Source: Acinetobacter suaedae
Lineage (GTDB): Bacteria; Pseudomonadota; Gammaproteobacteria; Pseudomonadales; Moraxellaceae
Length of the DNA: 64,000 nucleotides
Direction of reading: 5' to 3'
Assembly: GCF_008630915.1 (NCBI RefSeq)
Contig: NZ_CP043909.1
Coordinates: 2,046,001-2,110,000 of the forward strand
Below are positions 1 to 11,043 of this stretch, piece after piece; the stretch's first letter is position 1; each line of letters opens with the position of its first letter. The position numbers were made by a program, and so were the translations under genes. The notes below the pieces were generated by a model. That model saw nothing but the letters and a program-made list of their open reading frames with translations, did no database searches and had not been told where the DNA came from.

Positions 1-19
1 AGAAGATTGAGTATCTAAA

Positions 20-1021
20 ATGAAATCACTGCAAGAGATCAAATTCTCTATTTTAGAATTAGCCCCCGTACGAGATAATCAAAGTATTGAATTTTCCTTA
101 CGCCATGCATTGGAATTAGCACAGCACGCAGAAAGGCTGGGCTATGAACGCTTTTGGCTTGCTGAGCACCACAATATGGATGGTATCGCCAGTTCAGCAA
201 CTGCTGTCTTATTAGGTTTTATTGCTGCGCATACTCAAAAAATTAGATTGGGATCCGGCGGTATCATGCTCCCAAACCATGCCCCATTGGTCGTCGCAGA
301 GCAATTTGGTACTTTAGCCACCCTCTACCCGAATCGCTTTGAACTAGGATTAGGTCGTGCACCTGGTACCGACCCTGTTACGATGCGTGCATTGCGCCGC
401 GGTCGTCAAGAAACAGAAGATCAGTTCCCTCAAGACGTCATTGAAATTCTACAATATTTTAAAGAACCTACCCCGAATCAGAAAATTGTTGCGACCCCAG
501 GACAAAATACACATGTACCAGTATGGTTATTAGGTTCAAGTCTATTTAGCGCACAACTTGCAGCAAAACTAGGACTCCCTTATTCCTTTGCTTCACATTT
601 CGCACCTAGAATGCTCGCTCAAGCAATCGACATCTATCGTGAAAACTTCCAAGCCTCAGAATATTTGGACAAACCTTATGTTTCTATGGGTGTACCAACC
701 GTTGTTGCGACAACAGATGACGAAGCGCAATTTTTAGCGACAAGTTCATATCAGAGAGTATTAAATCTGATTCGAGGTCATAGTCTTAAACTCAAGCCTC
801 CTATTCAATCCATCCATGGGCTTGCGAATAGTGCTGAACAATTAACGATTCAGAATTTTTATGCGATGGTGCAAATTGGTTCTCAAGATACAGTCAAAGC
901 TGGCCTCAATAAGATTGCCGCACAATATGATGTAGATGAATTTATTTTCACATGTGACATCTATGACACACAAAAACGCTTAGATAACTTTAGCTTATTG
1001 ATGGATCTAAAGCATAATTAA
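20..1021 (+). CDS. LLM-class flavin-dependent oxidoreductase (luciferase-like, MsnO8 type)
   Basis: A 333-residue single-domain protein of the bacterial luciferase-like monooxygenase superfamily, expected to use reduced FMN as a soluble TIM-barrel enzyme. Family landmarks are visible: the N-terminal 'LELAPVRD' strand, '[11 protein letters not shown]' near residues 50-60, '[13 protein letters not shown]' near 80-92 and '[13 protein letters not shown]' near 113-125. The ATG at position 20 gives the full family length. The preceding gene lies outside the window, so operon context is unknown. The family assignment is firm. The substrate is unknown, and the physiological role cannot be read from sequence. 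Confidence 0.9.
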   Translation: MKSLQEIKFSILELAPVRDNQSIEFSLRHALELAQHAERLGYERFWLAEHHNMDGIASSATAVLLGFIAAHTQKIRLGSGGIMLPNHAPLVVAEQFGTLATLYPNRFELGLGRAPGTDPVTMRALRRGRQETEDQFPQDVIEILQYFKEPTPNQKIVATPGQNTHVPVWLLGSSLFSAQLAAKLGLPYSFASHFAPRMLAQAIDIYRENFQASEYLDKPYVSMGVPTVVATTDDEAQFLATSSYQRVLNLIRGHSLKLKPPIQSIHGLANSAEQLTIQNFYAMVQIGSQDTVKAGLNKIAAQYDVDEFIFTCDIYDTQKRLDNFSLLMDLKHN

Positions 1022-1038
1022 TACGTTGAATAAAATGA

Positions 1039-1068
1039 AAAAGGTCTATTCACATATAGACCTTTATC
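1039..1068. terminator. Bidirectional rho-independent terminator
   Basis: A 10-bp perfect stem (1040-1049 with 1056-1065) and six-base loop are flanked by A-run and T-run sequence. It sits between the convergent LLM oxidoreductase and PAS-GGDEF-EAL genes and can serve both strands. Confidence 0.8.
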
Positions 1069-1085
1069 TTTCAATTTCTAACAAC

Positions 1086-3173
1086 TTAGTACAGACGTGT
1101 TCCACGTTTCATCATTTGTGTAGCCTGCTGTACATTTACAGCACGACTAAACAGATAACCTTGTCCAATTGAACATCCTGATCGCATAAGCAACTCTAAT
1201 TGCTCCGAATTTTCAATACCTTCTGCAACAATATCCAAAGCCAATTTTGGTCCTAAAGCAATAATCGCTTGAACGATCGCCAAAATCGCCTCATCATCAT
1301 TCATTTGACGAATAAACTCACAATCAATTTTTAGACAATCGACAGGATAGTCTCTTAAGCGTGTTAAAGAAGAATGCCCTGTTCCAAAATCATCAAGTGC
1401 AATCTTAACACCTTGCTGTTTAAGCAAATTCAACGCTCTAATCACATAGTCAGAACCGCGATCATCTAGAATATGTTCTGTAATTTCGATTTCAATTAAA
1501 TGATGCGGAATTTTGTATAAATTCAAGCGTTGTAACAGGCGCTCTGCATAATTGTCCTTGAGAAACTCAACAGGTGCAGCATTAATCGACACTGGGACGA
1601 CTGCCACCCCCTGCTCAAGCCACATTGCAATATTTTTGAAGACTTTATTCTGTATCGCATCACTAATTCTAGTCGCCAGTACATAGTCTTGGAAAGCCTG
1701 TTCAATATTACACGGCGAATGAATACGCTTGTCCTCAGTTTGCCAACGTAATAGAGCTTCAAATCCGACAACCTTACCATCAGATAAACGTACCTTTGGT
1801 TGATAAAATGGAACCATCAGATCATCACGAATGATATGACGTGCTTCATTTAACTGAATCGCAATGTTTTGTGCCGCAATCTCCATCTGTTGATCAAACA
1901 TACGGAAACCACCTCGTCCTGTTGCTTTTAAATCATTCAAAGCTGTGTCGGCACACTTCATTAAGTTTGATGAATCTTTTGCATCGCAAGGATAAATCGC
2001 GCAACCAATACTCATACTGCCATTAATTAAATTGCCGGCGTAGGTAATTGGCGCATCTAGCTGCCTACTCACATCTATTGCAACTTTTTCAAGTTCAAGC
2101 CTATCTTCCATTCCATTAACCAAAATCGCAAATTCATCGCCACCTAAACGTGCCACAAAAGTATTTTCGGGTAAAATATTATCTATACGCTTTGATAAAA
2201 TGCGAAGTAGATGATCGCCTGCTGCATGTCCAAGCGTATCATTAACATGTTTAAAATAATCTAGATCTAATAATATTAAACCCAGAAACTTTTCACTCTT
2301 TTTATGCTTTTGTAATGAACGTTTCAGTTGTAATTTAAAGAAGCGGCGATTATACAATCCAGTTAACTCATCCAACTCGCTGGAGATACGTAATTGTATT
2401 TCAGTTTGTCGTTGTGCTGTCACATCACGTGACATACAAAGGATCTGCACAATTTGACCTTTATCATTTAAAACGGGTGTAAGTAAGTTATCCCAGTATT
2501 GTTTACAATCCCCCTCACCACTCATACCACGAAAACGTGCAGTTTTTCCTTTAAGTGCCATTTTTAAAGCATAATTTGCTTTGGACCGTATCTCTGGCGC
2601 TAATAGCTCTGTCCATTTCATTCCAAACCGGTGGTTATTTTCAGGAATATTAAGAGCAATGCACCCTGTTCTATTCACATGTAACAAACACCCATCTACG
2701 TCCAATAGCTTGATACAATCCACACTATTATCAAGCATGTTAGTTTGTGCATTGATGCATTGAACTAAATTTTGTTGATATTGTTTAGTTTCATGAATAT
2801 CAACACTATTGATAAACCAATATCCTTGGATTCCTTGCTCAGCTTTTACAAACTGCGCCGATAATAAAAACCATCGATAAGATCCTGATTGATGTCTCAG
2901 TCGGCATTCAACCTGAAAAGGTATTTTAGAATAAAATGCTTGGCGCCATTCACTTTGAAAGATAGGAATATCCTCAAAATGAAGTAAATCCATCCAGTTT
3001 TTTTCGAACTTTTGATATTCATTTAAACCGATATACTCTTGGCTGACCTTATTAAAAAAATAAGCATCACCATGGTCTGAAAGCAACCAAACTAGACTCG
3101 GTATATGATTAAAAATGTTTTGCTGGACTTCATTCATTTGATGGTTTGATTGAAAAGTTAAAGCCGAATTCAC
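1086..3173 (-). CDS. PAS-PAS-GGDEF-EAL cyclic-di-GMP signalling protein
   Basis: A 695-residue cytosolic protein with two PAS-like sensor segments (about 20-125 and 145-255), a GGDEF domain (about 265-425) and an EAL domain (about 440-690). GGDEF is intact at 344-348 and EAL is intact at 472-474. The EAL metal-loop motif DDFGTGHSS and 'VAEGIEN' are present. Both diguanylate cyclase and c-di-GMP phosphodiesterase activities are therefore possible. I see no RxxD inhibitory site five residues before GGDEF. No transmembrane segment is evident, so sensing is probably intracellular (redox, ligand or light through PAS). The gene is monocistronic and ends at a shared terminator. The net direction of its activity cannot be decided from sequence. 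Confidence 0.93.
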   Translation of the reverse strand: MNSALTFQSNHQMNEVQQNIFNHIPSLVWLLSDHGDAYFFNKVSQEYIGLNEYQKFEKNWMDLLHFEDIPIFQSEWRQAFYSKIPFQVECRLRHQSGSYRWFLLSAQFVKAEQGIQGYWFINSVDIHETKQYQQNLVQCINAQTNMLDNSVDCIKLLDVDGCLLHVNRTGCIALNIPENNHRFGMKWTELLAPEIRSKANYALKMALKGKTARFRGMSGEGDCKQYWDNLLTPVLNDKGQIVQILCMSRDVTAQRQTEIQLRISSELDELTGLYNRRFFKLQLKRSLQKHKKSEKFLGLILLDLDYFKHVNDTLGHAAGDHLLRILSKRIDNILPENTFVARLGGDEFAILVNGMEDRLELEKVAIDVSRQLDAPITYAGNLINGSMSIGCAIYPCDAKDSSNLMKCADTALNDLKATGRGGFRMFDQQMEIAAQNIAIQLNEARHIIRDDLMVPFYQPKVRLSDGKVVGFEALLRWQTEDKRIHSPCNIEQAFQDYVLATRISDAIQNKVFKNIAMWLEQGVAVVPVSINAAPVEFLKDNYAERLLQRLNLYKIPHHLIEIEITEHILDDRGSDYVIRALNLLKQQGVKIALDDFGTGHSSLTRLRDYPVDCLKIDCEFIRQMNDDEAILAIVQAIIALGPKLALDIVAEGIENSEQLELLMRSGCSIGQGYLFSRAVNVQQATQMMKRGTRLY

Positions 3174-3467
3174 ATGCTTCTTAAGTAACTTTACTGGCTA
3201 TATTCCAAACAGAATTCTTTATTACAAGATATTCAGTCGTAATGAAAACCATATACCACCAATAGCAAAAGTGAGATTTACATCACAATATTTTAACATA
3301 AATGAGTAAATTTTGACATACCTTACACAAATACTAGTTAATCTCACTTTATTATTAAAGTTCAATTGTTTATTTTTAATTAACTATTTCAGTATTCACA
3401 CCCCGAATCGTTAAGAGCAACTTTTTTATAGGCTGCCACTCTCTACCGAGGGCAGCAACTATACCAG

Positions 3468-4304
3468 TTAACCTATACGCCGTTTCAAACCTGTCATTTG
3501 CAAAATACGTGTAGAAATTTCCTCAATTGACATCTCAGTAACATTTAAGTACTTAATTCCTTCCGAAATATAAATCCCTTCTATCGCTCGTAATTCCATT
3601 TGGCATTGGCTAAAACTTGCGTAGCGACTATTCGCTTTTCGTTCATTACGTATTGCGACTAAACGCTCCGCATCAATCATCAATCCAAACAGCTTATTTT
3701 TATGCTCTCTTAATATTTTTGGCAGGCGATTATCATCCAAATCTTCTTCAGTTAATGGATAGTTTGCCACTCGAATCCCGAATTGTAATGATAGATAAAT
3801 TGAGGTTGGAGTTTTCCCAGAACGAGAAACACCAATTAAAATGATGTCCGCTTTATCATAATGACGTGTGCGTGCCCCATCATCATTATCCAATGCAAAA
3901 TGAACAGCATCGATACGTGCCTTATAATATTCAGAATCTGTTACGGCATGGGTCTGCCCCACCAACGTCGTTGGAGGAATTCCCAACTCCTGTTCTAGTT
4001 TACTGATCAAGCCCTCAAAAACATCCAAATTTACGGCTTTAGCTGTATTAATAATTTCACGTACATGCGGATCAACTAAAGTATCAAAAACCAAAGGAAG
4101 TGAACCGTCACGACTTTGGCAAGCATTAATCTCAACCGCAACATTCATAGCAGCTTCTTCTGTCGTAATATACGGCATGATATGAATATCAAAATCAACA
4201 TTTGGAAATTGTGCAAGTAGTGAATGCCCAAGGGTTTCTGCAGTGATTGCGGTACCATCTGAAATAAAAAATACGCTCCGTTTAATTTGTTTACTTTCGG
4301 GCAT
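3468..4304 (-). CDS. ppsR: Phosphoenolpyruvate synthase regulatory protein (kinase/pyrophosphorylase)
   Basis: A 278-residue DUF299-family bifunctional enzyme. By family knowledge it inactivates PEP synthase by ADP-dependent phosphorylation of an active-site threonine and reactivates it by phosphate-dependent removal. The P-loop-like motif GVSRSGKTPT lies near residues 158-167, and the N-terminus reads 'RSVFFISDGTAITAETLG'. The ATG at 4304 was chosen because AAGGAG lies seven bases upstream; a TTG one codon earlier is less likely. It is transcribed divergently from ppsA across about 155 bp, the usual arrangement for target and regulator. The length matches the family. Confidence 0.95.
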   Translation of the reverse strand: MPESKQIKRSVFFISDGTAITAETLGHSLLAQFPNVDFDIHIMPYITTEEAAMNVAVEINACQSRDGSLPLVFDTLVDPHVREIINTAKAVNLDVFEGLISKLEQELGIPPTTLVGQTHAVTDSEYYKARIDAVHFALDNDDGARTRHYDKADIILIGVSRSGKTPTSIYLSLQFGIRVANYPLTEEDLDDNRLPKILREHKNKLFGLMIDAERLVAIRNERKANSRYASFSQCQMELRAIEGIYISEGIKYLNVTEMSIEEISTRILQMTGLKRRIG

Positions 4305-4462
4305 CAAAATTCTCCTTAAACATTTGTCTTAGTGCTCTATAATCTTTATAGTAAACTCATCTAACATGACTGTCGCTTAGTAAAACGCTAAATCTAAGCA
4401 CATTCGTATAATTTCATACCAATGATGGTCATTCATACTGCAAAAAAAGTGGAGTAAATACT

Positions 4463-6841
4463 TTGGAAGCGCGCGTAATCGGTCTGGAAAAATTAGGAAA
4501 ACACGATGTCGAACTCGTAGGTGGGAAAAACTCATCTTTGGGTGAAATGATCAGCCATTTATCCAATGCTGGTGTATCGGTACCTGGTGGTTTTGCTACA
4601 ACTGCAGCTGCCTATCGTGAGTTCTTGGATCAAAGCGGCTTAAATGCTCGAATTCAGGCTGAACTTGCACAACTCAATGTTGATGATGTTATCGCGCTTG
4701 CTGAAACAGGTGCAAAAATCCGCAAATGGATTGTTGATACACCACTTACAGAAACTCTAGAAAAAGAAATTCGTGAAGCTTTCACAGCACTTTCAAACGG
4801 TAATCCAGACATCGCTGTTGCTGTGCGTTCCTCTGCAACTGCAGAAGATTTACCTGATGCTTCTTTCGCAGGACAACAAGAAACTTTCCTAAATATTCGC
4901 GGCATTGATAATATCCTGATCGCAATTAAAGAAGTTTTTGCTTCACTATATAATGACCGTGCAATTGCTTATCGTGTACACCAAGGTTTTGATCACAGCG
5001 TAGTTGCTCTATCTGCTGGTGTACAACGTATGGTTCGTTCAGAAACTGGTGCTGCGGGTGTTATGTTCACACTCGATACAGAATCAGGATTCCGTGATGT
5101 AGTCTTCATTACAGCATCATACGGTTTGGGCGAAATGGTCGTACAAGGCGCAGTAAACCCAGACGAATTCTATTTATCAAAACCACTTTTAAATGCTGGT
5201 AAACATTCTGTTCTCCGTCGCAACCTTGGTTCAAAACACCAAAAAATGATTTATGGTGAAGAAGGTACTGCGGGTAAATCAGTTGTTGTTGTAGATGTTG
5301 AAAAACCTGAACGCCAACAATTTGCATTAAATGATCACGAATTACATGAGCTTGCAAAACAAGCTTTAATCATCGAACAACATTACGGTGCTCCAATGGA
5401 CATCGAATGGGCAAAAGATGGTGATGATGGCCAAATCTACATTGTTCAAGCACGTCCAGAAACTGTAAAAAGTCGTCAAAATGTCGGCACAATGGAACGC
5501 TACTTATTAAAACAACGCGGAACAGTCATTTGTGAAGGACGCTCTATTGGGCAACGTATCGGCTCAGGTAAAGTTCGTGTTGTAACATCTATTAAGGAAA
5601 TGGACAAAGTCCAAGATGGTGATGTACTCGTATCTGACATGACTGACCCAGATTGGGAACCAGTGATGAAACGTGCGGCAGCTATTGTAACCAATCGTGG
5701 TGGTCGTACATGTCACGCAGCGATTATTGCACGTGAGCTTGGTGTCCCAGCAATTGTGGGTTGTGGTAATGCAACCGAAGTACTCACTGATGGACAGGAA
5801 GTAACAGTTTCTTGTGCTGAAGGTGATACCGGTTTCATCTATGAAGGTGCATTAGACTTTGAAGTGCAACGCAATTCAATTCACTCTATGCCACAATTAC
5901 CGTTTAAAATCATGATGAACGTGGGTAACCCTGACCGCGCATTTGACTTTGCTCAAATTCCAAATGAAGGGATCGGACTTGCACGTCTTGAGTTCATTAT
6001 TAACCGTATGATTGGCGTACACCCGAAAGCATTACTAAACATCGAGAGCCTTCCTCGTGAAACTCGTGCAGCAGTTATGACACGTACTGCTGGCTATTCT
6101 TCTCCTATCGAGTTTTATGTAGAAAAGTTAGTTGAAGGTATTTCAACTCTCGCTGCGGCATTTGCAGAAAAGCCTGTGATTGTTCGTATGTCTGACTTCA
6201 AATCGAATGAATATGCCAATTTAATCGGTGGTAAATTATACGAACCAGAAGAAGAAAACCCAATGTTAGGTTTCCGTGGTGCAAGTCGCTACGTATCTGA
6301 CAATTTCCGCGACTGTTTTGAGCTCGAATGCCGTGCATTGAAAAAAGTTCGGGATGAAATGGGCTTAACCAATGTTCAAATTATGATTCCTTTCGTTCGT
6401 ACCGTTTCTGAAGCGAAACGTGTCATCGAACTCCTTGCTCAAAACGGTTTAAAACGTGGTGAGAATGGCTTAAAAGTGATCATGATGTGTGAGTTGCCAA
6501 CCAATGCATTATTGGCAGAGCAATTCCTTGAACACTTCGATGGTTTCTCAATTGGTTCAAACGATTTAACACAGCTTACGCTTGGTTTAGATCGCGATTC
6601 AGGTATCGTTTCTCACTTATTTGACGAACGTGACCCTGCTGTGAAAGCTTTGTTATCGATGGCAATTCATGCTTGTCGTAAAGCAGGAAAATATGTAGGT
6701 ATCTGTGGTCAAGGTCCTTCCGACCATCCTGATCTTGCAAAATGGCTCATGGAGCAAGGTATCGAATCTGTTTCACTTAACCCTGACTCAGTTCTAGATA
6801 CTTGGTTCTTCTTGGCTGAAGAAAAAATTAAACAAGCTTAA
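4463..6841 (+). CDS. ppsA: Phosphoenolpyruvate synthase (pyruvate, water dikinase)
   Basis: A 792-residue enzyme making PEP from pyruvate and ATP, releasing AMP and phosphate, needed for gluconeogenic growth on organic acids. The N-terminal ATP-grasp-like domain starts '[11 protein letters not shown]' (about 20-29). The mobile phosphohistidine domain contains [19 protein letters not shown] with the catalytic His at 418. The C-terminal TIM-barrel holds 'IMIPFVRT' and '[17 protein letters not shown]'. The start is TTG at 4463, preceded by GGAG at 4451-4454; no better ATG lies upstream. It is divergent from ppsR, its regulator. A strong terminator follows immediately, so it is monocistronic. Confidence 0.97.
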   Translation: MEARVIGLEKLGKHDVELVGGKNSSLGEMISHLSNAGVSVPGGFATTAAAYREFLDQSGLNARIQAELAQLNVDDVIALAETGAKIRKWIVDTPLTETLEKEIREAFTALSNGNPDIAVAVRSSATAEDLPDASFAGQQETFLNIRGIDNILIAIKEVFASLYNDRAIAYRVHQGFDHSVVALSAGVQRMVRSETGAAGVMFTLDTESGFRDVVFITASYGLGEMVVQGAVNPDEFYLSKPLLNAGKHSVLRRNLGSKHQKMIYGEEGTAGKSVVVVDVEKPERQQFALNDHELHELAKQALIIEQHYGAPMDIEWAKDGDDGQIYIVQARPETVKSRQNVGTMERYLLKQRGTVICEGRSIGQRIGSGKVRVVTSIKEMDKVQDGDVLVSDMTDPDWEPVMKRAAAIVTNRGGRTCHAAIIARELGVPAIVGCGNATEVLTDGQEVTVSCAEGDTGFIYEGALDFEVQRNSIHSMPQLPFKIMMNVGNPDRAFDFAQIPNEGIGLARLEFIINRMIGVHPKALLNIESLPRETRAAVMTRTAGYSSPIEFYVEKLVEGISTLAAAFAEKPVIVRMSDFKSNEYANLIGGKLYEPEEENPMLGFRGASRYVSDNFRDCFELECRALKKVRDEMGLTNVQIMIPFVRTVSEAKRVIELLAQNGLKRGENGLKVIMMCELPTNALLAEQFLEHFDGFSIGSNDLTQLTLGLDRDSGIVSHLFDERDPAVKALLSMAIHACRKAGKYVGICGQGPSDHPDLAKWLMEQGIESVSLNPDSVLDTWFFLAEEKIKQA

Positions 6842-6851
6842 CCACTATTTT

Positions 6852-6879
6852 AAAAGACCCCCTAGGTGGGGTCTTTTTT
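6852..6879 (+). terminator. Rho-independent terminator after ppsA
   Basis: An AAAAGACCCC/GGGGTCTTTT stem with a short CTAG-containing loop is followed by a T-run. It lies 11 bp after the ppsA stop and overlaps the spurious upstream GTG start of the following reading frame. Confidence 0.9.
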
Positions 6880-6907
6880 CATCATTTGTGATAGAGATTT
6901 AGAACAT

Positions 6908-7687
6908 ATGCAAATTTACTTGGCACGTAATAATCAACAAGCTGGTCCATATACCCTAGAACAAGTCAATCAAATGCTTGCAAGCCAACAAGTCCTACTT
7001 ACTGATCTTGCTTGGCATGAAGGAATGAGTGAATGGAAAACGCTCGGTGAGTTAACCCAAGGAAAACTTGTGTATGAACCAGTCGGTCATACATCCACCC
7101 CATTTCCACCATCACAATCTATTGATACGGCATCTAATACAAATCAATACCAAACAAAAACTACAGCACAAGAAACTAAGACCACAGAACTAGCATCTAT
7201 TGGATCTCGTGCATTTGCTAAAATTATTGACTTTGTGTTGTGGTTACCGATCGCAGCAATTCCATCATTTTATTTTAGTGAAGAACAACACGTACAACTC
7301 GCAGATATTCAGAAACAAATGCAAGCAGCTGAGTTTGCATCAACCAAAGCAGCTGAATTACAACAACAGTTATTCCAACTTATTCCACCTGAAGCGTGGC
7401 AAAGTATGATGATTTATATTGTCGTGATGCTTATGATTCAAGCCTATTTCATTGCGAAATCTGGACAAAGTATTGGTAAGAAATTAGTACGCATCAAAAT
7501 TGTAGATGTAGAAAATAATACCCAAGTCAGCTTGATCCGAGCATTCTGGTTGCGAAGCGTTGTATTTATTATTTTAAATATGCTTCTTTTCCCGATTATT
7601 ACCATCATCGATTATGCTTTCGCAATCAGTTCAAACCGTCAAACTTTGCACGATAAATTCGCAAAAACCAAAGTGATTAAGCAATAA
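6908..7687 (+). CDS. RDD-family membrane protein with N-terminal GYF_2 domain
   Basis: A 259-residue protein. The N-terminal 60 residues ('QIYLARNNQQAGPYTLEQV' through 'DLAWHEGMSEWKTLGEL') match a GYF_2-type domain. A polar Ser/Thr/Gln-rich linker and a C-terminal RDD membrane domain follow, with hydrophobic helices around 'FVLWLPIAAIPSFYF', 'SMMIYIVVMLMIQAYFIA' and 'SVVFIILNMLLFPIITII'. The start at 6908 was preferred because the upstream GTG at 6866 lies inside the ppsA terminator; no strong ribosome-binding site is visible for either. The molecular function is unknown; some RDD proteins have been linked to ion transport. It is a single-gene unit with its own terminator. Confidence 0.85.
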   Translation: MQIYLARNNQQAGPYTLEQVNQMLASQQVLLTDLAWHEGMSEWKTLGELTQGKLVYEPVGHTSTPFPPSQSIDTASNTNQYQTKTTAQETKTTELASIGSRAFAKIIDFVLWLPIAAIPSFYFSEEQHVQLADIQKQMQAAEFASTKAAELQQQLFQLIPPEAWQSMMIYIVVMLMIQAYFIAKSGQSIGKKLVRIKIVDVENNTQVSLIRAFWLRSVVFIILNMLLFPIITIIDYAFAISSNRQTLHDKFAKTKVIKQ

Positions 7688-7700
7688 TTACAAATCAATA

Positions 7701-7730
7701 AAGAAAAGAGGATTTAATCCTCTTTTCTTT
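7701..7730 (+). terminator. Rho-independent terminator after the RDD gene
   Basis: An AAGAAAAGAGGAT/ATCCTCTTTTCTT stem with a very short loop and a T-rich 3' side, 14 bp after the RDD-gene stop. It has A-rich and T-rich flanks and may work on both strands. Confidence 0.8.
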
Positions 7731-7851
7731 ATATTAAGCTGATATTTATAGAAAAAGCATATAGCCAAATAACAATCCCTACAAAATAAATCGAGTTTTA
7801 AAACAAGCATTTCAGACCACTTTATCAGTAGCTTAGTTTTTCAATATGAGG

Positions 7852-7985
7852 CATAATGCCCAACAACGTAGCGGTGTCGCATGGTTGCTAAGCATTTTTT
7901 TAAAAAGATCTTATCAACCATGCGACACTTTAATCGCTATCCCATAATTTAATTAGGGAATGGGACTCTTCACCGAGGTTGTAAA
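7852..7985 (+). promoter_or_regulatory. cyo operon leader with long perfect inverted repeat
   Basis: The 298 bp before cyoA contain a candidate -10 (CATAAT, 7852-7857) and then a perfect 14-bp inverted repeat. Its arms, GTGTCGCATGGTTG at 7874-7887 and CAACCATGCGACAC at 7915-7928, are separated by 27 bases. No T-run follows, so it is not a standard terminator. It could be an RNA leader hairpin or a protein-binding palindrome. A GAGG ribosome-binding site lies just before the cyoA ATG. The inverted repeat is seen directly; the promoter and function are inferred. Confidence 0.45.
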
Positions 7986-9053
7986 ATGAGACAAACGATT
8001 TTAGCTGTATTGTCTTTATCAACGCTTGCTGTGCTCTTAACAGGGTGCGGTGGTGATATGGTACTTCTAAACAATAAAGGTCCAGTTGGTCAAGGTCAAA
8101 GTAGCCTGATGATGACTGCGATCTATCTCATGCTATTGGTGGTTATTCCATCAATTGTTATGGCATTGTGGTTTGGTTGGAAATATCGCGCGTCGAATAA
8201 AGATGCAGACTATAAACCTACATGGGCACACTCTACGGCAATTGAAATTGTTGTTTGGGGTATTCCTGTCATTATTATTGGTATTTTAGCTTGGTTAACT
8301 TGGTGGGGTTCCCACAAGTACGACCCTTACCGTCCGTTAGAGTCTGATAAGGCCCCATTAACGATTCAGGTTATTGCTGAACAGTTTAAATGGATCTTTA
8401 TCTATCCTGAGCAAAACATTGCAACGGTAAATGAAGTACGCTTCCCAGAACAAACGCCTGTAAGCTTTAAGATTACATCTAACTTCACAATGAATTCATT
8501 CTTCATTCCACAGTTAGGTGGTCAAATCTATGCCATGGCAGGTATGCAAACTCACCTCCATCTATTAGCAGATGAACCAGGTGTATTCCGTGGTATCTCA
8601 GCAAACTATTCAGGCTATGGTTTCTCCCAAATGCGCTTTAAAGCACATAGTGTGACTGATGCTGAATTTGCACAATGGGTAGAAGCTGTTAAATCTGGTC
8701 AAGGCAATACCGTTGTAGTTGACGAAAATGGCACTACAGCAATTCAAAAAGGTACGCTTGATCAAGCTGAATTAGCAACGCTTAAAGATGGTAATCGTTC
8801 TAAACATCAGATCGACGCACTTGTAGCAAGAGCAAAGACTCCAGAAGAAAAGAAAGCGGCTGAAGAAATGAAGCCTTATCCAACTGAGCCACATGCTGTG
8901 ACTTATTATTCTTCAGTTGAGCCTAAATTGTTCGAATCTGTTATCAATCATTATATGAGTAACTATCATGGTGCAGACCACTCAGCTTCAGCTGAGCATG
9001 CAACTGATGCTCATACTAATGATGAACATGCCACAGCTTCTGCAGAGGAATAA
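7986..9053 (+). CDS. cyoA: Cytochrome bo3 ubiquinol oxidase subunit II
   Basis: A 355-residue lipoprotein subunit of the proton-pumping quinol oxidase. A signal peptide ends in lipobox LLTGC (Cys21). Two transmembrane helices follow ('IYLMLLVVIPSIVMALWFGW' and 'IEIVVWGIPVIIIGILAWLT'), then the periplasmic cupredoxin-like domain with 'AEQFKWIFIYPEQ' and 'FFIPQLGGQIYAMAGM'. The Cu-A ligand set is absent, as expected for a quinol rather than cytochrome c oxidase. The C-terminal tail is His/Ala/Glu-rich (about 335-355). First gene of cyoABCDE, 3 bp before cyoB. The length is slightly above the E. coli protein because of the tail. Confidence 0.97.
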   Translation: MRQTILAVLSLSTLAVLLTGCGGDMVLLNNKGPVGQGQSSLMMTAIYLMLLVVIPSIVMALWFGWKYRASNKDADYKPTWAHSTAIEIVVWGIPVIIIGILAWLTWWGSHKYDPYRPLESDKAPLTIQVIAEQFKWIFIYPEQNIATVNEVRFPEQTPVSFKITSNFTMNSFFIPQLGGQIYAMAGMQTHLHLLADEPGVFRGISANYSGYGFSQMRFKAHSVTDAEFAQWVEAVKSGQGNTVVVDENGTTAIQKGTLDQAELATLKDGNRSKHQIDALVARAKTPEEKKAAEEMKPYPTEPHAVTYYSSVEPKLFESVINHYMSNYHGADHSASAEHATDAHTNDEHATASAEE

Positions 9054-9056
9054 GAC

Positions 9057-11039
9057 ATGTTTGGAAAGTTAGGACTTGATGCAATTCCGCACGATCCAAT
9101 CGTGTTGGTTACTGTTGCAATGATGATTCTAGGTGGTATCGCTCTTGTTGGTGGTATTACTTATTTCAAAAAATGGGGCTACCTGTGGAACGAATGGTTC
9201 ACATCAGTAGACCATAAAAAAATTGGTATCATGTATATCATCGTTTCTGTCATCATGCTTTTGCGTGGTTTCGCAGATGCGATCATGATGCGTTTGCAAC
9301 TTTTCCTTGCGAAAGGTGGCGGCGAAGGCTATTTACACCCAGAACACTACGATCAGATCTTCACCGCACACGGTGTCATCATGATCTTCTTCGTAGCAAT
9401 GGGTCTAGTCGTTGGTATGATGAACATCTCAGTACCATTACAAATTGGTGCTCGTGACGTTGCATTCCCATTATTGAACTCTCTTAGCTTCTGGTTATTT
9501 GCTGGTGCTGCGGGTCTCATGATGGTTTCTCTCGCACTTGGTGAGTTCGCTGCAACAGGTTGGATGGCATATCCTCCTCTGTCTGGAATCGAATATTCTC
9601 CTGGTGTTGGTGTAGATTACTATATTTGGGCACTACAGGTTTCTGGTCTAGGTACGCTTTTAACAGGTGTTAACTTCTTCGTTACCATCATCAAAATGCG
9701 TGCGCCTGGCATGAAGCTTATGGACATGCCAATCTTCACTTGGACCTCTCTTTGTACGGCTGTCTTGATTATTGCATCGTTCCCTGTTTTAACGGGTACA
9801 CTTGCAATGTTAACGTTAGACCGTTACTTCGGTTTCCATTTCTTCACCAATGAGCTTGGCGGTAGCCCAATGCTTTATGTGAACTTGATTTGGACATGGG
9901 GCCACCCTGAAGTATATATCTTGGTATTACCAGCATTTGGTTTATACTCAGAAATCGTTGCAACTTTCTCTCGTAAGACGTTGTTCGGTTACAAATCAAT
10001 GGTGTATGCAACAATCGCAATTACTGTACTTGCATTCGTTGTATGGCTTCACCACTTCTTCACCATGGGTGCTGGTGCGAACGTAAACGCGTTCTTCGGT
10101 ATTATGACCATGGTTATTGCGATTCCGACTGGTGTAAAAATCTTCTCTTGGTTGTTCACCATGTACAAAGGTCGCATTACCTATACGACTCCAATGTTAT
10201 GGACGCTTGGCTTCCTTGTAACATTCGGTATCGGTGGTTTGACCGGTGTACTTATGGCTGTTCCACCTGCGGACTTCCTTGTACACAACTCACTCTTCTT
10301 GATCGCTCACTTCCATAACGTAATTATCGGTGGTGTGGTGTTTGGTATGTTTGCTGGCATCATTTTCTACTGGCCAAAAATGTTTGGTTGGAAGCTCAAT
10401 GAAGCATGGGGTAAAGCTGCGTTCTGGTTCTGGTTCATTGGTTTCTATTTTGCATTCATGCCACTTTATATCCTTGGCTTCATGGGTATGACTCGTCGCT
10501 TGAATACATATGACAACCCTGAATGGGATCCATACTTAGCTATCGCTTTATTTGGTGCTGTTCTTATTGCAATCGGTATTGCATGTTTCTTGATGCAAAT
10601 CATCGTTGGCTTCTTACAACGTAAGGACAATATGGACTACACTGGCGACCCATGGGATGGCCGTACACTTGAATGGGCAACTTCTTCCCCTGCTCCATTC
10701 TATAACTTTGCGCATGTTCCTGCTGCTGATGGTATCGATCGCTTCTGGACTGACAAAGAAAATGGTGTCGCATACGCTCGCAATACAAAGTATGAAGATA
10801 TCCACATGCCGACAAATCGTGCTGCTGGTTTCGTTATTGCGATGTTCATTACCATTCTTGGTTTCGCGCTCATCTGGCATATTTGGTGGCTTGTAGCGGT
10901 TTCATTCGTTTCTGCGATCATCAGCTTTATCGTAAGCTCATTCACTAAGAATGTTGACTACTATGTTCCGGCTGCTGAAGTTGAACGTATTGAAAATGAA
11001 CGTTATGCGTTACTTGAAAAACACTTGAAGAAGGACTAA
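9057..11039 (+). CDS. cyoB: Cytochrome bo3 ubiquinol oxidase subunit I
   Basis: The 660-residue catalytic heme-copper oxidase subunit with about 15 transmembrane helices. It oxidises ubiquinol, reduces O2 to water and pumps protons. Landmarks are the heme-ligand region '[14 protein letters not shown]', the Cu-B/cross-linked His-Tyr motif '[17 protein letters not shown]', the paired histidines in '[12 protein letters not shown]' and the distal heme ligands in '[13 protein letters not shown]'. '[16 protein letters not shown]' is also typical of bo3-type enzymes. The start is 3 bp after the cyoA stop. It is full length with no missing key residues noticed. Confidence 0.98.
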   Translation: MFGKLGLDAIPHDPIVLVTVAMMILGGIALVGGITYFKKWGYLWNEWFTSVDHKKIGIMYIIVSVIMLLRGFADAIMMRLQLFLAKGGGEGYLHPEHYDQIFTAHGVIMIFFVAMGLVVGMMNISVPLQIGARDVAFPLLNSLSFWLFAGAAGLMMVSLALGEFAATGWMAYPPLSGIEYSPGVGVDYYIWALQVSGLGTLLTGVNFFVTIIKMRAPGMKLMDMPIFTWTSLCTAVLIIASFPVLTGTLAMLTLDRYFGFHFFTNELGGSPMLYVNLIWTWGHPEVYILVLPAFGLYSEIVATFSRKTLFGYKSMVYATIAITVLAFVVWLHHFFTMGAGANVNAFFGIMTMVIAIPTGVKIFSWLFTMYKGRITYTTPMLWTLGFLVTFGIGGLTGVLMAVPPADFLVHNSLFLIAHFHNVIIGGVVFGMFAGIIFYWPKMFGWKLNEAWGKAAFWFWFIGFYFAFMPLYILGFMGMTRRLNTYDNPEWDPYLAIALFGAVLIAIGIACFLMQIIVGFLQRKDNMDYTGDPWDGRTLEWATSSPAPFYNFAHVPAADGIDRFWTDKENGVAYARNTKYEDIHMPTNRAAGFVIAMFITILGFALIWHIWWLVAVSFVSAIISFIVSSFTKNVDYYVPAAEVERIENERYALLEKHLKKD

Positions 11040-11043
11040 GGAT

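Noticed and set aside
3427..3460. GCTGCC/GGCAGC hairpin after ppsR considered as terminator
   Set aside because: Six base pairs only and no T-run on either strand, so left out as a feature.
10600..10945. Several overlapping frames of 71-96 codons on both strands inside cyoB
   Set aside because: They lie wholly within a conserved coding gene in other frames and have no ribosome-binding sites.
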